From: Clarireedia homoeocarpa
Taxonomy: Eukaryota > Ascomycota > Leotiomycetes > Helotiales > Rutstroemiaceae
DNA: 64,000 nucleotides
NCBI GenBank assembly: GCA_001465935.1
Contig: LNKV01000030.1
Coordinates: 255,443-319,442 of the forward strand
Reading direction: 5' to 3'
Positions 56,535 through 64,000 of the stretch are shown here, one piece after another. A program made the translations under genes and the position numbers. The notes under the pieces were generated by a model, which saw only the letters and a program-made list of their open reading frames with translations, had not been told where the DNA came from and ran no database searches. The stretch's first letter is position 1; every line of letters begins with the position of its first letter.

Positions 56535-59500
56535 ATGGCTAGTTTGGAGAGACTGAGTAAACGGCAACGAAAAAATGAGGCGCCGAGGGCTGACTCGCCG
56601 ATTAATGGCAGCGACAGCAACGAGGCAGAGGTTTGCTTTGGGCTGGTACTCCAATCTTCCACCACCGCACGCCACAAATGACCACTTAGAGTAGCAGTCG
56701 TGAGTGAGTATCAGTCTCGAGCTGATTAAGTTTCAGATCGATCTTCCCTTGCAAAGAGGCCCACATTTACCTCCATCCTCAATTGAGCCCGCCGAGCCTG
56801 TCTTCTTAAACGAACACAACGAGCATCTAAGGCGAGCAGACACTAGCATCTATGGCACACTATCCGAACGTTCTGCACGGATTATTCGTGCTCTCCAAGC
56901 AGCTGGATGTGCCACACAATTGTACTGCCATGGGGGATACTCTGTTCCACCGGAACGCTGCGAACTCTATGGAGGGAAAGGCATAGTGGTCATCTGTTGC
57001 GTTATATTGTACGGACTAAACTATATTTCAGAAGATGTGGGGAGCTGGCTCTCAAAGTATGGACTTTTTTTACAAGATCCGGTCCACTGTGATAGAAACG
57101 TACTCTATCATAACCCTCATATACTCTACGAAGACAATCACGAGCCAGTCATGACCTTTTCCTTTAGTTTTCACGCTCCAAGTGCGCACATGGAAGTCCT
57201 GAAAGTGGCCCCGAACCTCTTTGAGCTTCTTAATCAAGAACGAATTCTCCCGGAAGCTCAACAGCCAAGCCTTGTAACAACCCTACTCCATAAGTCTGTC
57301 TCCAAGCATTCTTTCATAACTTTGCTAAGCAAATTACAGACACCAAAAGCAAGCTTTGACATTCATGTTAAGGCGCGAACAGGGCTTAGCATATGATGAA
57401 CATGGGAAAGACGTATGGTCGAAAGGAACGAATTTAGGCGGGACTACCATGTACTCAATGCGATCCATTGCTATGGTTTAGCTAAGCAGCATAGATATAT
57501 CAACAATATCACTGGCGAGAAACAACAGTCCGAGCCGCCGAACTTTCGAGCCGGGCTTCTAGCACATCAAAGTACGTAACTCTGGCGGCGAAGTTCCATG
57601 ATGCAAACTGTACTGATGAGCTCTGGATCGCCATATTCCAAGGAATTCCTGAGTTATCGCCTCTCGGGGTTTGATGGGTTCAATTTATTACTTTGTCTAT
57701 AATTGCTAACTCCAGCGCCTCGCAGTGGGGCTGGGGAAATCCTTGAGCATGATAGCCCTCATAGCAGCGAACCAGCTCTCAGGGCCTGGAGATTACCTAG
57801 CAACTGAGCTTGCTCCCATCAAGGCAACCATGATCATAGTTCCGCTTTCTCGTATGCTAATCCGAACACTCTCAAATGTCTTCATATATTAAATGCCCTG
57901 TATACAGTTATGCAGACTTGGGAAACCCAGCTTTCTACGTTGGTGGCAAACCCCTAATTCTCTCCTAGCTTTGCTTTGTTGACTTTGATAGACATTTATA
58001 TCCCAATGCTCTATCTTGGTGCAAATTCCATGGCGTCAACAAACCAGCTGTAGATCAGCTTCATAAGTTTGACGTGGTAATCACTACGTATGGGACTGTG
58101 GCTGTCCATTGGAAAGTATTTAAGAATCGCCCAACGACATCGTCATCGTTCTTCTCGCTTTATTGGCATCGTATTATTCTCGATGAGGGTATGCCTCCAC
58201 AGCACACTTCCATATGACTTATCCTGCTTACACAGATAGCCCATATCATTCAGAATAGGTCAGCTGCAATAACTAAAGCAACATGTGATCTAGAAGCTCA
58301 ACATCGCTGGGCAGTAACAGGGACCCCGATCCAGAACAAACTCACAGACCTTGCGAGTCTATTTCAATTTCTAAGAATATATCCATACTCCAGTCCCCGC
58401 GTCTTCAACAATGAGATTGTCCGGAGCTAGCAGGATAATGAAAGTGATGGATTCCTCCGGGCTAAAACTCTCATTAATTTCATCACATTATACCGAACCA
58501 CAGCGAGCATCAGTCTGCCACCTCGCTGTGACTCAGTTCATTACCTTGAGTTCAGCCCCAATGAAAGCGTTTTATATGAGAATACCAAAATCAGAACGCG
58601 ACAATTAGTTGAAGATGCCATTGGAAACCCGCAAAAGGGGATTTATATGAATGCTTTGCAATGGCTGACTCAATTGCGACTCATCTGCGTTCATGGGACA
58701 ATGCATCGTCACAAAGAGGCTACGACTGCATCTGCTAGATATTTATGGTCCCAATCCAAAGCTCAAGAGACGTTTGGAAGTATGCTCGATGCTGGCAATG
58801 CAGTCTGCGCGATGTGCTCTCTGAACCTAGCAGACGCCACACTCACGGATGTTGATGCGAACGATACTGAAATTTCCCGGCCTAAAATTTCTGAATGCCT
58901 TCACCTGGTATGTGGATCGTGTCTGACAGAAGAAACAGAATCGACGCGATGTCCTATCTGCCAGCCTCTTGCCAATTGCCTTGGTTACAGAGTGTCGTTC
59001 GCCGCCACAAAGCCCCTAGCCTCGAAGATAGACGAGAAGTTACCAGTCATAAAATCTGAAGAGACTCCAACCAAGATCCTTGCATTACTAGCCAGTTTGA
59101 AATCTCTCAAAGTGGATGATAAATGGTAAGACTTCTTGGTAAATTCTGGTGGCATTGGTAATCTAATCTTGCAGCGTTGTGTTCTCGTATTGGACCTACA
59201 CTCTCGATCTGATTGAATCGGCCCTCATCTCAAACACCATCAAATATTCTCGTATCGATGGGCAACTATCCTCAAATAAACGCAACACCGCTATCCGGAA
59301 GTTTCAAGAAGATCTAAGCGTACGGGTCATCCTGGTATCTATAACTTGCGGGGGGTACAGGGTAAGCTAAAACCATAGGATCTTCCTTCTCGATTTGTCC
59401 CATGACTAACGGCGGAAAGGTTGGATCTCACTGCAGGCTCCGTAGTATACCTCATGGAACCTCAATGGAACCCGATGATGGAGGAGCAAGCGTTGTGCCG

Positions 59501-59740
59501 TGTACACCGAATGGGACAAAAAAAGGAAGTCACAACTATCCGATACAGAATGAAGAATTCTTTCGAAGAGAAAGTCGTCGCAATCCAGGAACGGAAGAAG
59601 GACCTTGCAGCACTGACATTCTCGAATGGAAAGCTTTCCAAGGCCGATGTAGGAGCGGCAAGACTTCAGGTGAGTCTTTCAAGACCATTAAATATAGTCT
59701 CCTCTAAGTCAATGAGCAGTACTTACAGGCAGTGTTATGA
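56535..59740 (+). pseudogene. SNF2 ATPase, Rad5/HLTF type with RING, one in-frame stop
   Basis: Eleven exons can be joined in frame over 849 codons (56535-56645, 56737-57293, 57340-57450, 57495-57571, 57726-57851, 57908-57938, 57992-58188, 58240-59125, 59175-59354, 59420-59669, 59720-59740). Motif I is MGLGKS (about 286-291), motif II DEAH (402-405, split by an intron), then [21 protein letters not shown] finger follows (CAMC..CLHLVCGSC..CPIC) and the helicase C-domain (QWNPMMEEQALCRVHRMGQK). Codon 467 (58428-58430) is TAG where the context expects Trp (IVRS-W-QDNESDGF). This is a single TGG-to-TAG change, and everything downstream remains in frame. The motif V junction near 59354/59420 gives CGG-LDLTAGS, two residues short of CGGVGLDLTA. 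Rad5/HLTF-type proteins remodel DNA at stalled replication forks. Exon 11 and the first intron are the least certain. Confidence 0.85.
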
Positions 59741-61270
59741 TGGAGTTTTTTGACCCATATCTTATAAATTTATCAATTCATTCCTTAATCTAGAGAAAAC
59801 AATCCAAACCGCACTTCTTACTAGCACAATCACTCGATCAGGATTTATCGCAAATATCATCACTGTAGAGTGTAGACGCGCAGCGCTAATATTTTCTCCA
59901 AGGTCAACGCCCGACCCGCCGCAGGCGACGTCAGATCAAGCCCTACCAACAGTACTCATACAGCTTACAACACACAGGTTGTGCCTACCAACAATTTGAT
60001 GCACCCATACGTAGAACGTAAATTCTCTTTCTACGTCATTTAAGTCTCGTCTCATATGTACAGACGCATGTATAGACGGGTACTGTACCTAAACCTCGAG
60101 TGGCCATCTCAACCCACCCGGAGCATCCGAAGGAATATCTCCGGCCGAGACGACGACCGTTCTCGAAGACTTCACGAGCTGAATTGAATAACCTGATCGA
60201 AAAAAAAGTGTTGTGTTGTATGCAGATATGGTGTGTAGGAGAGACTACACAAGGAAAATAAAAGTTTTCTTAGAGAAACAACCTCGTAACATAAAGAGCT
60301 TCCTGCATAGAATAAGTGATCAATATGTAGTTCTGGAGAAAGTAACAAGGCATTACCTAACCCAGGACAGTATTACTTCAGACCCTTGTAATTTTTATAT
60401 TGTTTTCTCAATATCTCGAGGCTAATCATCCAACAGGTCGAAGCGAGATCCTATGTCACTGATGTCACTGATCAAGGAAGAGAGAAATGATGAGAGCGAG
60501 GAAGTGGGTGGGAATCATGGAGTAGGAGGGAATTTATCTAAGTTATTAATCTTGGCATTTGTTCTCGGGTTTCCATGATATACAAGTGTCTACTTTGATA
60601 TCTATGTGAATGCCTGGTTTTAGTGATTCCTATACTCAGTGAATGCATGCTGCTAGCAATAGGCTTGAGGGGACATGCTAATCGTCAGTCAGTGAGTCAA
60701 GCAAGAACTTGAATTCTGAACACCGGGGTAATTGAAAGTACTGCTGGGACTATGGATAACAAGGAAGCTATCTACCCGAGTAGTGTCAGCTGGGTTTGGC
60801 GATGAATAAACTGCTTACTTTGAAAAGGCTAGAATGATGAAGGTGTGTTGATATATTGATTCAGCCCTCCATCATTCTTCTTTTCGCTAGACTTCAGACT
60901 ACGCGTGTTGTATATCACATTCCAGCTTCTCTTTCTTTCATTTAGCCTCTCCTTGTATTTGGAGCTATGCTAAAACTTACTGTGTATTGAATTTCATGTA
61001 ATTCCTAAGGAAACACTTGCTAACCTCTTCATCCTCGCCGCACCTTCACAATTTTATCTTGGGGTTTGACACGTACACTGCAGCTCACAGGCTTTATAAG
61101 AGTAGCAGGACGTAGGATCCTCAATCTTTTCCTTAAAAATATGAGACTGCGGTGCACCATCTCAAAATAACAAGATCAGCATAGAATCAACGGTGCTCGA
61201 GCCATGAGGACGCGCTGCAGTAGGCCATGATAACCGCTTCGCAGGTCACAACTTGCCACCGCTTTCCTGG
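59741..61270. other. Intergenic, no supported gene
   Basis: I find no recognisable gene or repeat. The short forward frame 60213-60425 has no features. Confidence 0.5.
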
Positions 61271-61500
61271 TTAGGCAGCAGCAGAAATAATGCTAAACCA
61301 TGTCATGAATGAGAACTCTGCAAACTTAATGTCATTGGAAGTTATAAAAGAACTGATTTGCGGGGCTCTATATTCTTCAATCTTAGAATCCCATAATTCT
61401 GCTTCAAGTACCACATTGGTGACTATTCCCTTCTCCAAATCCAGCTTCACAATCTTCTTTTGAAAATTATCATAAGATGCCAACCCAACCGGCCCGTACC

Positions 61501-61926
61501 ATGACCATGCCAATCAAAGACTAACAAAGGTATATCGTAAAAACGGCTCTATCTTCCGAAGAACGGGTGTTAATAGCAAAAAGTAAGCGGAGGTCCTCCA
61601 TATCATCTGAAAATAGCACGACCTCGCTGCCTGCTGAAAAGATCAAGCATCGGCTGACTAAGTTGAAGGCTGTCCAAAATTGTTCGAGGGTAGCGAAGAA
61701 TGGTTTTTGCGGCCTGAAAGGGCCGCAAAAACCTAAAAAAGCATCTACAATCCGAAAAAATGATCAGAGCCTAGGATATGATAGCTCAGAATCTGATTCT
61801 AATTTCAAAATCAGAACATCAAGTACTAGTAAGAAAACAGGAAAACATGGGTTGAAGCGCAGCAATACAGCAGGACAATCTGTTGGAGGACCTTCACCGG
61901 CAACAGACGAGGACATGAGGGACTGA
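61501..61926 (+). pseudogene. Lys/Ser-rich frame with one early stop
   Basis: From an ATG at 61501 the frame reads MTMPIKD, then TAA at 61522, and then stays open in the same frame to 61926. It includes KTALSSEERVLIAKSKRRSS, KIKHRLTKLK, KKASTIRKND and an acidic end TDEDMRD. Composition matches the small Lys/Ser-rich genes at 41388, 43650, 62216 and 63360. The TAA (GAC-TAA-CAA) could derive from CAA by one C-to-T change, or the true start may lie in an exon I could not find. On the opposite strand, 61271-61513 is an 80-codon frame (MAWSWYGPVGLASYDNF) without known domain; one of the two may be spurious. Confidence 0.4.
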
Positions 61927-62215
61927 AGCGCTTATTTGGGCGCATATCTCGTGTATTCCCTAAAGTTTTATGTCAGGCCAACACTCAAAGTATTTCTATT
62001 CGCCAGTTCAGGCCGCAGCGAGTCAGCGACCACATTGAGACCTCATATGATCCCCCTAGCATTAAATGCAACTGCCTATGAAACTGACGAGTGGGCGCGT
62101 GAAAACTTCCAGCCAGCACCTTGCATAAGAGTTCCAAACTCTGCCTTCTGAGTCAAGATGGTTTTAAGTGCTTGATAAAACTTTCATCTTGTTTGTGAGA
62201 CAGTTTCAAACCCAA

Positions 62216-62529
62216 ATGTCTGACCCAAACGCAACAAAATCCTCAGGTTCTAAGAACACAGCCACTAGGTGAGTTCGATTCAGAGCTGATTTAGATGTTG
62301 AAATGACGACTGATGGCGCAAATGCAGTATTTCGGAAGGCAAGACTAGGACAGAAGAGAAGAAGAATGTAGAAGCTGATGCGACACATGATGAGAGTGAA
62401 CCGAAGGATCAGAGCAAGAGCCAAAGAAGCGAGAATGTCAAGGACGAAAGCTGTGACATCACGGAGTATATAGACTTCTTACAGGACCATCATGAAAATG
62501 TCGGGAAAGAATGGGGAAAGACTGGTTGA
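62216..62529 (+). CDS. Small Lys/Glu/Ser-rich protein (84 aa)
   Basis: Two exons, 62216-62268 and 62328-62529, with a 59 bp intron (GTGAGT..TGCAG) in phase 2 give 84 residues. The first exon reads MSDPNATKSSGSKNTAT. The second begins ISEGKTRTEEKKNVEADATH and ends ITEYIDFLQDHHENVGKEWG plus KTG. The C-terminal 30 residues could form an amphipathic helix; the rest is disordered. No family is recognised. The layout (Met-Ser start, single early phase-2 intron, very short charged product) is shared with three other genes here. It could be a lineage-specific gene or a fragment derived from a larger protein. Confidence 0.6.
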
Positions 62530-63359
62530 CAGATAGATGACCGTTTCCTCAGATGTGAATTAGATGGCTTGCGTTCTGAATATATGATTCAAAAAGGTCC
62601 TGGACCGCTTGTTCTAGCGCAGGGCGGTTAGGCCTTCGAGGAACATTTTTGTAGTTATTTTCAACTCTAAGTCGTTTATGAGAATCAAGAATAACTTTGC
62701 AAACAATCATTAGTGCGTTCTAATACCATTTCTTTACAAACCGGCGGGGTCCATAACATCTACTCTTACAGATGGTGTTGGTGCCCGTTGGTATGTCCTC
62801 CTTCGCGATACTTCTATTTGTGATATTAGTCCAGATACACCATTGTAGCATTGTCAAAATTTTATTGGTTTTATAGGTGTAGCCCACTGCCTAAACCTTT
62901 GAAGACATTAGCTACACGTGAAAGGCTTGTTTTGATCGCGGACCTTTTACCTATTCGTCGGAGCATGATTTGTTCAGTGGTACGAGATGGTGATTGCCAA
63001 TACCATTATAAAAAGAAAGACGTACAAGAAGCCGTGTACATCAAAGGGCCATACTGAGACTGTGATTGAGGTAATCTAAAGAGCGCTGACAGCAAAAATG
63101 TAAAAAAGAAAATGTATTTGAAATACTAAAACATAAGTTGGCTGACTTCGAGGAACATAAAAGGCAGTCGATGAGAATGTCATGAGAACATTATTTTACA
63201 CATCACCACCACTTCATCGAATCTTCAATACCTTATCATCAGGAAATCAAAGCATATAATACGCTGTCAAATTCCCTTCTCAATAAGACTCGTATAATTT
63301 GTTCAAAACTTACGCCTCATAGTGTAGTACACTGTACATCATCACTCTCATCTAAAGCA
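62530..63359. other. Intergenic, no supported gene
   Basis: The forward frame 62851-63057 (68 codons) has no recognisable feature. Nothing else is seen. Confidence 0.45.
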
Positions 63360-63721
63360 ATGTCCTCAACTAATATAAAAGGGAACCTCGCCCTGTAGAT
63401 GATTTAGACGATTTAGACGATTTAGACGATTTAGATGATTTGGTCGGCGGGATAACCCATTTGAGCCTAGACAGAAGCGAGGGAAAGCGAAAACGCAGCA
63501 AATCGCCCCCAGAAAAGGGGATAGAATCATCTACAAGAAAGAAAGCTGCAACAGGTACGACGGGCACCAAAAGAGATTCAGACCAAATGAAACCAAAGAA
63601 GACAACAACTGAAAAGAACACAACTGAAAAGAACACAACCGCCGGCAGCCGGCAGCGGCAGCAAGTAATACTTATGAGCTACATAAGAACTGTCGAAGAT
63701 CCTGGACAGCTGTACAATTAG
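63360..63721 (+). CDS. Small Lys/Thr-rich protein (96 aa), repeat-filled intron
   Basis: Two exons, 63360-63394 and 63466-63721, with a 71 bp phase-2 intron (GTAGAT..TTTGAG) give 96 residues. The first exon reads MSSTNIKGNLA plus two bases. The second begins DRSEGKRKRSKSPPEKG, a strong nuclear-localisation-like stretch, then carries KKTTTEKNTTEKNTT and a polar end SYIRTVEDPGQLYN. The intron consists largely of 9-bp GATTTAGAC-like units. The acceptor GAG is unusual, so the splice is less certain than most here. The alternative, a continuous frame through the repeat (DDLDDLDDL), has no ATG. No family is recognised. Confidence 0.55.
63399..63440. repeat. 9-bp tandem repeat in an intron
   Basis: Four to five units of GATTTAGAC or GATTTAGAT inside the intron of the small gene at 63360. 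Each unit ends in TTAG, so it offers repeated acceptor-like AGs. Confidence 0.85.
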
Positions 63722-64000
63722 TTGCCCATGAATATGATCAAATGAAATGTCACCATAAACTCCTAGTCCGATATTTTCTGTCCAGGTGATACATCCCGAC
63801 ATGTTAGTTTTCAGAAAATGATATTCTGAGATGCATCAAATTCAAAGAAAGAAAGAAAGAATTGAACATGCAAAGTTACTAACACAGTATACAGTAGTGA
63901 GCGAACAACGAAAACTAAGTCACTCTCCCCAGCAGATTATGATGAGAAGAAAGTGTTTTAGACGCATAGTTATACATCAGGCAAAGAAAACTAACGGAAA

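Noticed and set aside
60213..60425. 70-codon forward frame
   Set aside because: No motif, short, and no sign of conservation visible from composition.

Overview
The window is eukaryotic and fungal. Nearly every gene that can be closed is split by 44-160 bp introns with GT..AG ends (one GC..AG) and CTAAC-type branch points. The protein families are those of filamentous ascomycetes: RTA1, PTH11-like rhodopsin domain, HET, fungal STAND/NLR-like, DUF7924 and an AAA ATPase with a DUF7025-like N-terminal half. I infer Pezizomycotina, perhaps Leotiomycetes; the class is a guess. One run of 164 Ns (4428-4591) marks an assembly gap beside a palindromic repeat.

0-8 kb: an intact RTA1-like membrane protein, then a decayed AT-rich stretch. 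It holds an unidentified broken coding relic, a lone subtilase-prodomain-like reading frame, a 22-bp palindromic repeat array, a decayed copy of the 3' end of a TPR gene that is intact at 24 kb, and a broken HET gene.

8-26 kb is the metabolic part: an HSL-type alpha/beta hydrolase, a COG2907-type FAD oxidoreductase, a rhodopsin-domain 7-TM protein, a DUF1365 protein, a 2-oxoglutarate/Fe(II) oxygenase, a DHA2-type MFS transporter and an intronless TPR protein. COG2907 and DUF1365 proteins are usual partners near cyclopropane-fatty-acid synthase; no such synthase is visible here.

26-38 kb is gene-poor: a zinc-cluster relic, a MARVEL-like membrane protein, a disordered conserved protein, and long stretches of simple repeats and minisatellites.

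38-64 kb is accessory in character: an F-box protein, a 1246-residue AAA ATPase, a 762-residue NLR-like protein with a solo N-terminal fragment beside it, a DUF7924 nuclease-like protein, a Rad5/HLTF-type SNF2 gene broken by one nonsense codon, a ~0.4 kb inverted-repeat transposon, and several very small lysine/serine-rich genes sharing one architecture (start Met-Ser, then one early phase-2 intron). That small-gene set is the best candidate for something undescribed.

Exon models were built by hand. In each model called intact, the exon lengths sum to a whole number of codons with no internal stop. None is backed by transcripts. Family names come from recognised motifs, not from a search.
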